Source of the DNA: Nocardia sienata NBRC 100364 | Lineage (GTDB): Bacteria > Actinomycetota > Actinomycetes > Mycobacteriales > Mycobacteriaceae | Direction of reading: 5' to 3' | Length of the DNA: 64,000 nt | Assembly (NCBI RefSeq): GCF_001613205.1 | Contig: NZ_BDBX01000039.1 | Location: 1 to 64,000, forward strand | Made by a program: the position numbers and the translations under genes | Shown here: positions 42,271 to 50,611 of the stretch, piece after piece | How the letters are laid out: every line of letters begins with the position of its first letter | How positions within the stretch are numbered: the stretch's first letter is position 1 | The notes under the pieces: generated by a model | Seen by the model: the letters and a program-made list of their open reading frames with translations, nothing else | Told to the model about the DNA's origin: nothing | Database searches by the model: none

Positions 42271-43557
42271 ATGACGAACGCCTTGACCCGCACCGAGACG
42301 CTCGCCGGGCGTGCCCGCCGGCAGGCGGTCTGGCTGCTGCCGCCGCTGGCGGTGGTCGTGACGTGGGTGTGTATGTCACACCCGATCGATCCGTTCCGCG
42401 CCATCAGCGGCGAGTACATCGACCTCGAGGTCTACCGGCTCGGGGTCGAACAGTGGCGGGCAGGCGGCGATCTCTACGGACATCTCCCGGAGACGGCCGC
42501 CGATATCAGCCTTCCGTTCATCTACCCGCCGTTCGCCGCGCTGGCGCTCGGGCTCTACGCACTACTGCCGTGGGCCGCGTCGGTGGTCACCTATCTGGTG
42601 GTCTCGATCGGCGCGCTGGCGATCACTTTGTTCCTGGTGGCCCGGCAGGTCTGGCCGCGTCAGGACCAGCGCAAACTCGCCCTGGTGGTCACCGCAACCG
42701 CGACCCCGCTCGCGCTGCTGCTCGAGCCGGTCTGGTCCACCCTGGATTTCGGCCAGGTCAATTTGATCCTGATGGGTCTGGTCGCCGCCGACTGCCTGAC
42801 CCGTAATCCGCGCTGGCCGCGCGGGATGCTGCTCGGTATCGCGGCGGCGATCAAACTGACCCCGGCGGCTTTCATCCTGTATTTCCTGATCCGCAAGGAC
42901 TACAAGGCCGCGGTGACGGCCGCGATCAGCGGTGCGATCGCCACGGCGATCGGTTTCGCGGTGATGCCCGACGAGTCGGTGCGGTACTGGTTCGGCGGGT
43001 TCGGCAATGTCGGTGGATTGAGCGGCTCGGAGTTCCAGACCAACCAGTCGATTCAGGCCGTCCTGGCCCGCTTCGAGGTCACCGGCACCCTGGCAACAGC
43101 GCTGTGGCTGCTCGCCGCCCTCGCGCTCGTGGCGGTGGCGGTGGCGGCCATCCGGCGCACCGGGACACCCCCGGTGATCGCGCTGGCGGTGAACGCGGTG
43201 GTGGCGCTGCTCGTTTCGCCCATTTCCTGGTCGCATCACTGGGTATGGGTGGCACCCGCGCTGCTGGCGATGATCGGCTACGCGACGACCCGGCCCTGGC
43301 CGCGGGCGCGTGGCTGGTATGCCGCGGCAGTTGTCACCGCGGTGGTCTTCGTGCTGGCCAAACACAGCGACCTGCCCGGTAACGACGGCCGGGAGCTGGA
43401 CTGGTCGGCCTGGGACAAGGTGATCGGCAACGGTTACGTCTGGTTCAGCCTGCTGCTGGTCGTGCTGTACGCGACGGCGAGCCGGCGGCAGCGCACGCCC
43501 GGCCCGGCCGTTGCTGTGGGCGCCACGGAATCGCTGGTCTCGGTCCGCGAACGCTGA
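42271..43557 (+). CDS. GT87 polyprenyl-phosphate mannosyltransferase (PimE-like)
   Basis: 428-residue GT-C fold protein with about ten to eleven transmembrane helices. The likely catalytic aspartate is in GEYIDLEVYRLGV in the first outer loop, the position of the catalytic Asp in PimE. The segment FIYPPFAALALGLYALLPW and NQSIQAVLAR are family features. It probably adds alpha-1,2-mannose to PIM, LM or LAM. The ribosome-binding site is weak, so the exact start is uncertain. Confidence 0.85.
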   Translation: MTNALTRTETLAGRARRQAVWLLPPLAVVVTWVCMSHPIDPFRAISGEYIDLEVYRLGVEQWRAGGDLYGHLPETAADISLPFIYPPFAALALGLYALLPWAASVVTYLVVSIGALAITLFLVARQVWPRQDQRKLALVVTATATPLALLLEPVWSTLDFGQVNLILMGLVAADCLTRNPRWPRGMLLGIAAAIKLTPAAFILYFLIRKDYKAAVTAAISGAIATAIGFAVMPDESVRYWFGGFGNVGGLSGSEFQTNQSIQAVLARFEVTGTLATALWLLAALALVAVAVAAIRRTGTPPVIALAVNAVVALLVSPISWSHHWVWVAPALLAMIGYATTRPWPRARGWYAAAVVTAVVFVLAKHSDLPGNDGRELDWSAWDKVIGNGYVWFSLLLVVLYATASRRQRTPGPAVAVGATESLVSVRER

Positions 43558-43634
43558 GCGGCGACGCGCCGGTGCGCGCCGCCGACCGATCCATCCCGTA
43601 CCGGAGTTCCACCCGCCGCGGCGGACAGTACTCG

Positions 43635-43772
43635 TCAGCTCACCGGTTCCCGCACACTTGCCCGGCCCGGGAGCCCTGCGGCGGCCAGCGCCCCGGCCGC
43701 GACGATCCCCGCTCCGGCCCAGACCGCCGGTACCAGTCCGTCCACATAGCTCTGCGGGTCCGTATACGCACC
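43635..43772 (-). pseudogene. Detached 3' end of the DHA2 exporter
   Basis: After the TAA at 43773-43775 the same frame continues 45 codons (GAYTDPQSYVDGLVPAVWAG, a final transmembrane helix, and ASVREPVS) to a TGA at 43635-43637. This is the usual last loop and helix 14 of EmrB/QacA exporters. The interruption therefore looks like a single nonsense change of a TAC or TAT tyrosine codon. Confidence 0.85.
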
Positions 43773-45089
43773 TTACGAGGCGAACACCGAGGCCAGGACC
43801 GCGATACCCACCGCCACGCCGACCTCGCGCACGGTGTTGTTGGTACCCGAGGCCACGGCGCGGTCCGCATCCGGTACAGCCCCCATCACCACGGTCGCCA
43901 GCGGCGCGAAGGTCAGGCCCATCCCCACTCCCGCGAGGAGCAGCGGCGCCACGAACGTGCCGTAGCCGACGTCCACCGAGGTGATGGCGGCCATCCAGGC
44001 CAGCGCCACCGCGAGCAGTGCCTGGCCGGTGACCAGCAGGACCCGGGCACCCACACGGTCGATCACCAGGCCCGCGAGCGGGGCCACCACCATCGGCGCC
44101 ATGGTCCACGGCATGGTCCGGATACCGGATTCGAGCGGGCTGTATCCCTGCACCACCTGGAAGAACTGGGCGAGCAGGAAAATCGACCCGAAAACGCCGA
44201 TCGAGAAGGCGAAGGCCACCACATTGGCGACGCCGAAGGCGCGGATCCGCAACAGCCGGGGCGCCAGCATGGGGGCCGCGGCCCGGTGCTCCCAGACGAT
44301 GAGCGCGCCCAGCAGCACCGCGCCGCCGACCAGTGCGGTGAGCACCCCGCCCGACCCCCAGCCGTCGTCGGCGCCGTGCACGATGCCCCAGACAACCGCC
44401 AGCACGCCCGCCGAAGCCAGGACCAGTCCCATCGGGTCCAGGCGCCCGCCACCGCCGGGTGATTCACGCAGCGCCCAGACCACCAGTGGCAGCACCAGGA
44501 CGCCGATGGGCACATTGACCCAGAAGATCCACTGCCAGCTCAATCCGTCGACCACGGCGCCGCCGAGCAGCGGTCCGACGGCCACGCCGAGCCCGGCGAT
44601 ACCGCCCCAGATCCCGATGGCCGCACTGCGCAGCCGCTCCGGTACCGCGTCGGAGAGCAGGGTCAACGACAGCGGCATCACCGCGGCGCCGCCGAAGCCC
44701 TGCACCACCCGCGCTGCGACCAGCATCGCCGGATCGGTGGCGAGCGCGCAGGCCGCCGAGGCGGCGGTGAACACCGCGATACCCGCCAGGAACACGCGGC
44801 GGCGGCCCAGCCGGTCGCCGAGGGCGGAGGCGGTGAGCAGCAGGGCGGCGAACGAGAGGGTGTAGGCGTTGACGAACCACTGGAGGTCGCCGAGTGAGGC
44901 GTTCAGTTCGGCACGGATCACCGGAAGCGCGTTGGTGACCACCAGATTGTCGAGCGTGACCATGAACATCGGAATACCGACCGCGGCGAGCACGGCGGCC
45001 AGTGGCCGCCGACCGATGTCGGCCGGCGGTGTGATCGCCGAGGCCGCCGCGGGTGGTGGCGCAGCTGGTTGGCTCAGTATCTCGGTCAT
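43773..45089 (-). CDS. DHA2 (EmrB/QacA) MFS drug exporter, truncated by an in-frame stop
   Basis: 438-residue frame with 13 of the usual 14 transmembrane helices. Motif A GDRLGRRRVFL, motif C-like GGAAVMPLSLTLL and GVAVGPLLGGAVVDGLSWQWIFWVNVPIG are intact. It ends at ASVFAS then TAA, while the missing 45 codons follow in frame (43635-43772). The ATG at 45089 gives MTEILSQ. Divergent from a TetR gene with a shared promoter. Loss of helix 14 may or may not abolish transport; readthrough or a sequencing error are alternatives. Confidence 0.88.
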   Translation of the reverse strand: MTEILSQPAAPPPAAASAITPPADIGRRPLAAVLAAVGIPMFMVTLDNLVVTNALPVIRAELNASLGDLQWFVNAYTLSFAALLLTASALGDRLGRRRVFLAGIAVFTAASAACALATDPAMLVAARVVQGFGGAAVMPLSLTLLSDAVPERLRSAAIGIWGGIAGLGVAVGPLLGGAVVDGLSWQWIFWVNVPIGVLVLPLVVWALRESPGGGGRLDPMGLVLASAGVLAVVWGIVHGADDGWGSGGVLTALVGGAVLLGALIVWEHRAAAPMLAPRLLRIRAFGVANVVAFAFSIGVFGSIFLLAQFFQVVQGYSPLESGIRTMPWTMAPMVVAPLAGLVIDRVGARVLLVTGQALLAVALAWMAAITSVDVGYGTFVAPLLLAGVGMGLTFAPLATVVMGAVPDADRAVASGTNNTVREVGVAVGIAVLASVFAS

Positions 45090-45106
45090 ATCCAGTCCTT
45101 GTTGTA

Positions 45107-45154
45107 ATCGACTGATAACTAGTCTTGTCACGACGGTATGCATCGACTGATAAC
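45107..45154. promoter_or_regulatory. Direct repeat operator candidate of the TetR/exporter region
   Basis: ATCGACTGATAAC occurs exactly twice, at 45107-45119 and 45142-45154, 35 bp apart. Both sit between the divergent genes and overlap the promoters. They are the best candidates for TetR binding. Confidence 0.6.
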
Positions 45155-45161
45155 CTGTCAA
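45133..45161 (-). promoter_or_regulatory. Promoter of the DHA2 exporter
   Basis: Minus strand -35 TTGACA (45156-45161), 17-bp spacer, -10 TACCGT (45133-45138). Operator-like direct repeat copy 2 lies inside the spacer. On the plus strand TTGTCA (45125-45130) and TGATAA (45148-45153), also 17 bp apart, could serve the TetR gene, so the two promoters overlap face to face. Confidence 0.6.
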
Positions 45162-45187
45162 GAGCGCACGGAACGACGAGGAGGACC

Positions 45188-45757
45188 ATGCCGGAATCGA
45201 CGAGCCGGACCAGGATGACCGCCGGTGAACGGGGGGCTCAGGTATTGACCGCGGCGATCGAGGCTTTCGCAGAAGCCGGCTACGCGGCCACCCGGACCGA
45301 CGAGATCGCCCGCCGGGCCGGCGTCTCCCAGCCGTACGTCATCCGCCTCTTCGGCTCCAAACAGCGCCTATTTCTCGCCGCCGTCGCCCAGGTCTGCGAT
45401 CGCATCGAGGAGGTCTTCTCCGGGGCCGCCGCGGGTGCCGGACCCGAAACCGCCCTGGACGCGCTGTCGGAGGCCTACGAACACTTCCTCGCCGAGCGCA
45501 CACTGTTGCAGGTGCTCCTGCACGCCTTCGCGGCAGCCGGCGATCCCGAGATCGGCCCGGTCATCCGCGACCGGTACGGCCGCATCTACCGGCTCGTCCG
45601 GGAACTCACCGGCGCCTCGATCGCCGACACCCGACGATTCCTCTCGACCGGCATGTTGCTCACCGTGATGGCCGCGCTGCGGGTCACCGGCCCGGATGCC
45701 ATCGCGGCCGACTGGGCCCGCGACATCCTCACCGATCTGGACGAGCACGGAATGTGA
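45188..45757 (+). CDS. TetR family regulator of the DHA2 exporter
   Basis: 189 residues with an N-terminal TetR helix-turn-helix: VLTAAIEAFAEAGYAATRTDEIARRAGVSQPYVIRLFGSKQRLFLAAV. ATG at 45188 preceded by GAGGAGGA. Divergent from the exporter, so probably its repressor through the repeats at 45107-45154. Ligand unknown. Confidence 0.92.
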   Translation: MPESTSRTRMTAGERGAQVLTAAIEAFAEAGYAATRTDEIARRAGVSQPYVIRLFGSKQRLFLAAVAQVCDRIEEVFSGAAAGAGPETALDALSEAYEHFLAERTLLQVLLHAFAAAGDPEIGPVIRDRYGRIYRLVRELTGASIADTRRFLSTGMLLTVMAALRVTGPDAIAADWARDILTDLDEHGM

Positions 45758-45806
45758 ATCCGCGCCGCTCCGGACCGGGATCGGCGCACCTCGGCCGACG
45801 CCGTGA

Positions 45807-46634
45807 TCAGCCGGGTCCGAAGCGGGTACGCGAGTTCGCGTAGAGGCAGATCGCGGCGGCCGTGGCCAGGTTCAGGCTTTCGGCCCGCCCCCGGATCGGG
45901 ATCCGGATACGGTGCCGGGCCCGGCGAGCGACCTCCGGCTCCAGGCCGTGGGCCTCGTTACCGAACAACCAGGCGACCGGCCGGGTGAACAGTTCGCCGG
46001 CGTCTTCGAGATCGACCTCACCGGCGGCGGCAGTTGCCACGGTGGTGATACCCGCGGCCTCGATGCGGTCGAGCACCGCGGCGGTATCGCGGGCGCGAAC
46101 GATCGGCACGTGAAAAAGGCTGCCCGCGCAGGAACGTACGCATTTGCCGTTGTGCGGATCCACACTGTCACCGGCCAGCACCACGGCGTCCACGCCGACC
46201 GCGTCGGCCACCCGGATCAGGGTGCCCGCGTTGCCCGGATCGGCGATCGCCACCGGCACCGCCAGGATGCGCGGAACGCTCGCCTCGGAGTCCGTGGGCA
46301 CGATCCGCTCCAGCGGCACATCGACCAGATCACAGACGGCCACCAGACCAGGCGGCGTGACCGTCTCCCCCAGCGCCTGCGCGGCCCGGTCGGAGACCAG
46401 CGTGGTGCGCACACCGCCGGCCTCGGCTCCGGCGATCAGCGCATGCTCGCGAGTGGCGCCCTCGGCGGAGTAGAAGAGTTCGCGGACCCGGCCGGCCCCG
46501 AGGGCCGCGCCGACCGAATTCGCGCCCTCGGCCAGGAATCTCCCGGCCCGCTTGCGCGCTACGCCACGATGGAGTTTGACGGCGGCCACCACGCGGGGAT
46601 TCCGCACGTCGATGGGTTCATATCGGTCGGGCAC
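45807..46634 (-). CDS. tsnR: SpoU/TrmH family 23S rRNA (ribose-2'-O) methyltransferase
   Basis: 275-residue SPOUT methyltransferase, the equivalent of mycobacterial TsnR (Rv1644). Motif 1 LAVPVAIADPGNAGTLIRVADAVG, motif 2 AWLFGNEAHGLEPEV and motif 3 IPIRGRAESLNLATAAAICLYA are complete. The knot cofactor site is intact. GTG at 46634 (VPDRYEPIDV) is my start; an ATG/GTG extension to 46700 is possible. In M. tuberculosis tsnR directly follows rplT; here about 1.6 kb of accessory genes lie between. Confidence 0.92.
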   Translation of the reverse strand: MPDRYEPIDVRNPRVVAAVKLHRGVARKRAGRFLAEGANSVGAALGAGRVRELFYSAEGATREHALIAGAEAGGVRTTLVSDRAAQALGETVTPPGLVAVCDLVDVPLERIVPTDSEASVPRILAVPVAIADPGNAGTLIRVADAVGVDAVVLAGDSVDPHNGKCVRSCAGSLFHVPIVRARDTAAVLDRIEAAGITTVATAAAGEVDLEDAGELFTRPVAWLFGNEAHGLEPEVARRARHRIRIPIRGRAESLNLATAAAICLYANSRTRFGPG

Positions 46635-46703
46635 CAGGAGATCGTAGAGGGTACCGGCGCGCGCCTCACCGAGCCGCCACCGCCGCCCGCTCGGTGACAA
46701 TCC

Positions 46704-46736
46704 GTCCGCATGCCTCTATTTTAGAGGCATGCGGAC
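46704..46736. promoter_or_regulatory. 33-bp perfect palindrome over the promoter and start codon of an NTF2-like gene
   Basis: 15-bp perfect arms GTCCGCATGCCTCTA and TAGAGGCATGCGGAC with a 3-bp centre TTT. The -10 TATTTT (46717-46722) is in its centre, a -35 GTGACA (46694-46699) is 17 bp upstream, and the ATG at 46729 lies in the right arm 6 nt after the -10. It is probably the operator of the HxlR protein encoded by the second gene. Confidence 0.7.
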
Positions 46737-47118
46737 TACTTCACCTGTGCTCACGGCATGGCAGACCGGCGGAATCGACGTCCTGGCGGCGGCCGTCGCC
46801 GACGCTGTGGTGTTCTCCAGCCCGGTGACCGACTATCGCGGTCGGGACGCGGCACTGCACATACTCGGATTGATCGGCGAGGTCATCGAAAACCCCACCC
46901 TGATCGAACAACAGGAGGGCGAGACCACCACGTTCAGTCGCTTCGCCGCATCCACAGGCGGCGACGAGCTCCACGGTGTCCTCCACGAAGAGCGCGATTC
47001 GACCGGCCGGCTCGTCCACATCACACTGTTCCTGCGGCCGTTCGCAGTCCTGCGCACGGCGATGGCCGGAATGCGCGCCCGGCTCGAGCGCGCACCGCTG
47101 CCCGTGCGGCCCGAATGA
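46729..47118 (+). CDS. NTF2-like (SnoaL superfamily) protein
   Basis: 129-residue single-domain alpha+beta barrel protein: helix DVLAAAVADAVVFSSPVTDYRGRDAALHILGLIGEV then beta strands around ELHGVLHEERDSTGRLVHITLFLRPF. The fold is shared by enzymes and ligand-binding proteins, so function is open. The ATG lies in the palindrome and 6 nt after the -10, so translation is likely leaderless. ATGA overlap with the HxlR gene. Confidence 0.82.
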   Translation: MRTTSPVLTAWQTGGIDVLAAAVADAVVFSSPVTDYRGRDAALHILGLIGEVIENPTLIEQQEGETTTFSRFAASTGGDELHGVLHEERDSTGRLVHITLFLRPFAVLRTAMAGMRARLERAPLPVRPE

Positions 47119-47486
47119 GAGCCGAATCGGCGTCCTCGATCCCCGGCCCCGGAAGGCCGGTACGCGGATCGTCCACCGGCCGGCCGGTCATGGCGCTACT
47201 GGATCTGATCGGCCGGCGCTGGGCGCTGCGCGTGCTGTGGGAACTGCACTCGGCCGCACATCCCGTGACCTTCCGCGATCTGCGGGCACGGTGCGACAAC
47301 ATGTCCTCCAGCCTGTTGACCCGCCGGTTGCGCGAACTCACCGAAACCCGCCTCGTGGAGCGGGCCGATGCGGGCTACACGCTCACCGAGTCCGGAAATC
47401 GGCTGCTCGGCCATCTCCGGCCGATCTCGGCGTGGGCCGACGGCTGGTCCGCGGAACTCGACGTCGAGCATCCCGGAGAGGACTAG
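47115..47486 (+). CDS. HxlR family winged-helix regulator
   Basis: 123 residues; HxlR domain IGRRWALRVLWELHSAAHPVTFRDLRARCDNMSSSLLTRRLRELTETRLVERADAGYTLTESG. It lacks an obvious redox cysteine apart from the one in RARCDN, in the recognition region, which might sense electrophiles as in YodB-type members. Coupled to the NTF2-like gene by ATGA. A shorter start at about 47190 (MALLDLIG) is possible. Confidence 0.9.
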   Translation: MRAESASSIPGPGRPVRGSSTGRPVMALLDLIGRRWALRVLWELHSAAHPVTFRDLRARCDNMSSSLLTRRLRELTETRLVERADAGYTLTESGNRLLGHLRPISAWADGWSAELDVEHPGED

Positions 47487-47680
47487 GAGAAGGTCTCCAG
47501 GAATTCGCGGACGAAACACAACGGGCAGATCGGATCGAACGGGGCCGTCGTCGCGTCGATCCGCTCGGTGGGCGGGGCGGGCCGCACCGCGATTCCCTCC
47601 GCGGCCGCCGAGGCCGGCGGCAGGCCGATCGACAGCGAAAACACGCCCGCGGCAACAACGTTGCGCACTCTACGGTTCAT
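47483..47680 (-). CDS. Small secreted protein with a CxxC motif
   Basis: 65 residues starting MNRRVRNVVAAGVFSLSIG, a Sec signal peptide probably cleaved after PASA (near residue 26), then a mature part of about 38 residues ending DPICPLCFVREFLETFS. The CPLC motif could bind metal or form a disulphide. ATG at 47680 has a GAGGAG site five bases upstream. Its stop overlaps the HxlR stop on the other strand. No family recognised. Confidence 0.65.
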   Translation of the reverse strand: MNRRVRNVVAAGVFSLSIGLPPASAAAEGIAVRPAPPTERIDATTAPFDPICPLCFVREFLETFS

Positions 47681-47698
47681 GGTCACTCCTCGGCCCCA

Positions 47699-47803
47699 TC
47701 ATCGCGAGCAGCCACCGTACCAACCCGGCCGCACCCACCGCCCCGGATTCGGGACCCGGGCGCGACCGTCGAGGGTGAGGAATTCGGTGAGCACGAGTTT
47801 CAT
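47699..47803 (-). pseudogene. N-terminal fragment of a dihydrofolate-reductase-like (RibD C-terminal) gene
   Basis: Begins MKLVLTEFLTLDG, the usual start of actinobacterial YwjB/RibD-like reductases, but after 13 codons turns into unrelated sequence and stops. The ATG (47803) overlaps the shifted-frame stop of the SRPBCC relic, recalling a former two-gene operon. Confidence 0.6.
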
Positions 47804-48170
47804 GCCCGCACCTCGCTCTCGACGAGCGCGGCGAGCTGATCGGTGACCGTGCCCCCGCGCGAAACCGAGCTCCTCGTGCCGGGCCCGCGTGTCCGGATCG
47901 CCGTGCCGGACCAGGACGCGATAGCCGGTACCGTCCGGGTCGTCACGCGCAGTGATCTCCGCGGTCATCCAGATCTCCCCGGTGGCCGGCCGCCGGCTGC
48001 TGTCGAGCGCGGTGGTGAAGGCCAGGCGTTCCCGTTCGTCGGGGAAACAGGCGTCCAGATGCGGGGCGAAGTCGCCGCCGTCCGCGCTCATCCTGGTCAC
48101 GAAGGCGCCGCCCGGGCAGACCTCCACCCGTTCGACTCGGCCACCGCCATCGGTGACACAGACACGGAAA
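47800..48170 (-). pseudogene. SRPBCC (AHSA1-like) gene relic with a frameshift
   Basis: Reading VEVCPGGAFVTRMSADGG to RARHEELGF gives the C-terminal half of an AHSA1/SRPBCC protein. After GF the frame is lost; the next frame continues GTVTDQLAALVESEVRA and stops at 47800. The N-terminal half is missing: homology stops close to the rplT terminator hairpin at 48173-48208. Such genes are commonly linked to an HxlR or ArsR regulator and a DHFR-like gene, so this looks like decay of an old cluster. Confidence 0.7.
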
Positions 48171-48172
48171 AC

Positions 48173-48208
48173 GCGGAAGGCCCCCTCCCGAAGGAGGGGG
48201 CCTTCCGC
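48173..48208 (-). terminator. Terminator of infC-rpmI-rplT
   Basis: 16-bp perfect stem GCGGAAGGCCCCCTCC / GGAGGGGGCCTTCCGC with a 4-nt loop. On the minus strand it is followed by GTTTTCC. It lies about 38 bp after the rplT stop. The clearest intrinsic terminator in the window. Confidence 0.9.
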
Positions 48209-48245
48209 AACGAGCCGGACAGTGGTCCGGACCCGGAATCACAAC

Positions 48246-48626
48246 TCAGGCAGCCGGGGCGTTGACATCCTCGGGCAGCGCGGCCTTGGCGACGGCAACC
48301 AGACCGGCGAACGCCTCGGCATCGGAGACGGCCAGCTCGGCGAGGATCTTGCGGTCGACCTCCACACCGGCGGCCTTCAGGCCCTGCACGAAACGGTTGT
48401 AGGTGATGTCGTTGGCGCGGGCCGCGGCGTTGATCCGCGCGATCCACAGCTTGCGGAAATCGCCCTTGCGGGCCCGGCGGTCCCGGTAGGCGTAGGTGAG
48501 CGAGTGCAGCTGCTGTTCCTTGGCCTTGCGGTACAGGCGCGAGCGCTGCCCGCGGTAGCCCTTGGAGGCCTCGAGGATGGAACGGCGCTTCTTCTGAGCG
48601 TTGACGGCCCTCTTGACGCGTGCCAC
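48246..48626 (-). CDS. rplT: Large ribosomal subunit protein bL20
   Basis: 126-residue assembly protein of the 50S subunit: MARVKRAVNAQKKRRSILE, then YRDRRARKGDFRKLWIARINAAARAN, both signature blocks. Third gene of infC-rpmI-rplT. In other bacteria L20 represses this operon through its leader. Confidence 0.98.
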   Translation of the reverse strand: MARVKRAVNAQKKRRSILEASKGYRGQRSRLYRKAKEQQLHSLTYAYRDRRARKGDFRKLWIARINAAARANDITYNRFVQGLKAAGVEVDRKILAELAVSDAEAFAGLVAVAKAALPEDVNAPAA

Positions 48627-48739
48627 TGGTCAGTCCTAATCGATCTTGGGGGTGCCCCGTCGAGCGCACCCGAGTGGGTCGGTTCTTCGGCGTCCGGTCG
48701 CGGAGGCGGTACCGGACGGTATCGATCCCGGGAAGGGGA

Positions 48740-48934
48740 TCAGATACCCAGCAGCTTCTTCACACGGCGGATGTCGGATGCGGCGACCGACTCCGTGCCG
48801 TCCAGACGACGAGTCCGGCGGGTGGGCTTGTGCTCGAGCAGGTGCCGGCGGTTGGCCTGCTGACGGCGCAGCTTGCCCTTACCGGTCACCTTGAAACGCT
48901 TCGAAGCGCCGCTGTGGCTCTTCATCTTCGGCAT
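48740..48934 (-). CDS. rpmI: Large ribosomal subunit protein bL35
   Basis: 64-residue basic protein beginning MPKMKSHSGASKRFKVTG, with the family KxHSGASKRFKxTGxGK pattern and RRHLLEHKPTRRTRRL. Between infC and rplT as in nearly all bacteria; spacing 143 and 113 bp. Confidence 0.98.
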   Translation of the reverse strand: MPKMKSHSGASKRFKVTGKGKLRRQQANRRHLLEHKPTRRTRRLDGTESVAASDIRRVKKLLGI

Positions 48935-49077
48935 GGCAACCTCAATCTGTGTCGTGCCCGCGCAGGGGCGGACCAGGTGTACTGATCAGCGTTATTGCGG
49001 GCTCGACGCAATACCGCTGCGGCGTTCGCCGCGATATGTGCGGCGGGACGCCGCAGTGTTCACGGCAGAAGCCGTTG

Positions 49078-49674
<597 letters not shown>

Positions 49675-50053
49675 GGGGCCTCCTAGGTCTAGCGGTGTCG
49701 TCCGACGACCGCTCGAAATGAACCCCTTGTTCAACACAAAGGCCCCGCTGCGGTATTTCGCCGCCACGAGGCCCGATGTCGACCGGTCCGCGCAGGTCGT
49801 ACCCGCCTGCGCCGCGAGCACGCCGGAGGCGGACCGCGAACCCACCTGTGAAAGGCGGGTGACCGGACCGTTTGACCAGGCGATCACTCGCCGGCAACGG
49901 TGGGAGTCGGGCTCCACTTGTCTGCCCCGGACAGGACCGGGGCGGTCGTCGCCGAAAATTCTAACAGCTGGTGTCTCGATCCGGCGAATCGCGTCCCGGG
50001 CCCCGGCGTAAACCGCTTGCCCCGCCGCCGGCACCGTGCCAGGCTCGACGGCC
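49675..50053 (-). promoter_or_regulatory. infC leader and promoter region
   Basis: A -10-like TAGAAT (49958-49963, minus strand) would start an RNA with a leader of about 275 nt. Right after it is a hairpin GCCCCGG / CCGGGGC (49924-49943), and nearer infC CCTTTGT and ACAAGG segments can pair. The long structured leader fits ribosomal-protein feedback control, but I cannot identify an L20 site by eye. No gene seen on either strand. Confidence 0.5.
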
Positions 50054-50602
50054 GTGAGCAGCCGACGTGACCTGCTGCGCTGGCAATTCGACCTCGTCTG
50101 GTCGTTGGCCCAGCTGCATCTCGAGCCCCTGACCGACGACGATACGCACTGGACGCCGGCCGCGGCGAGCTGGACGGTGCACCGCGGTGCCGACGGCCGC
50201 TGGCGCCCGGATTTCGCGGAGACCGAACCCGACCCCGTGCCGGTGCCGACCATCGGCTGGCTCACCTGGCATATCGACTGGTGGTGGAGTTCGGCCGTCG
50301 CACACGCCGAGGGCAGGCCGGTACCGGAACGAACCGAGGTCTACTGGGCGGGCGATATCGTCGCGGCGCGGGACCGATTGCACACCCTGCGTGAGCAATG
50401 GCTCGCGGTGTTCGACCGCGCCGGCGACGCGGAGCTCGACGCCGCCACCTCCTACCCGTGGCCGGCTGAGGCCGGCCTGACCGTCGCGCATCTGGCCGCC
50501 TGGGTAGACGCCGAACTCATGAAGAACGTGACCGAGATCGGCCAATTGCGGATGCTGCGCGCCGCCGGACCGGTGCACCGGCCCCCGTCGGCGGTTCTCT
50601 AG
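50054..50602 (+). CDS. DinB family protein
   Basis: 182-residue four-helix-bundle protein. Metal-site histidines are likely those in TIGWLTWHIDWWWSS and TVAHLAAWVDAEL, with another in LEPLTDDDTHW. DinB/YfiT folds include metal-dependent hydrolases and thiol transferases, including mycothiol-dependent ones, so a detoxification role is possible. GTG at 50054. Confidence 0.85.
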   Translation: MSSRRDLLRWQFDLVWSLAQLHLEPLTDDDTHWTPAAASWTVHRGADGRWRPDFAETEPDPVPVPTIGWLTWHIDWWWSSAVAHAEGRPVPERTEVYWAGDIVAARDRLHTLREQWLAVFDRAGDAELDAATSYPWPAEAGLTVAHLAAWVDAELMKNVTEIGQLRMLRAAGPVHRPPSAVL

Positions 50603-50611
50603 CCTGGGATC

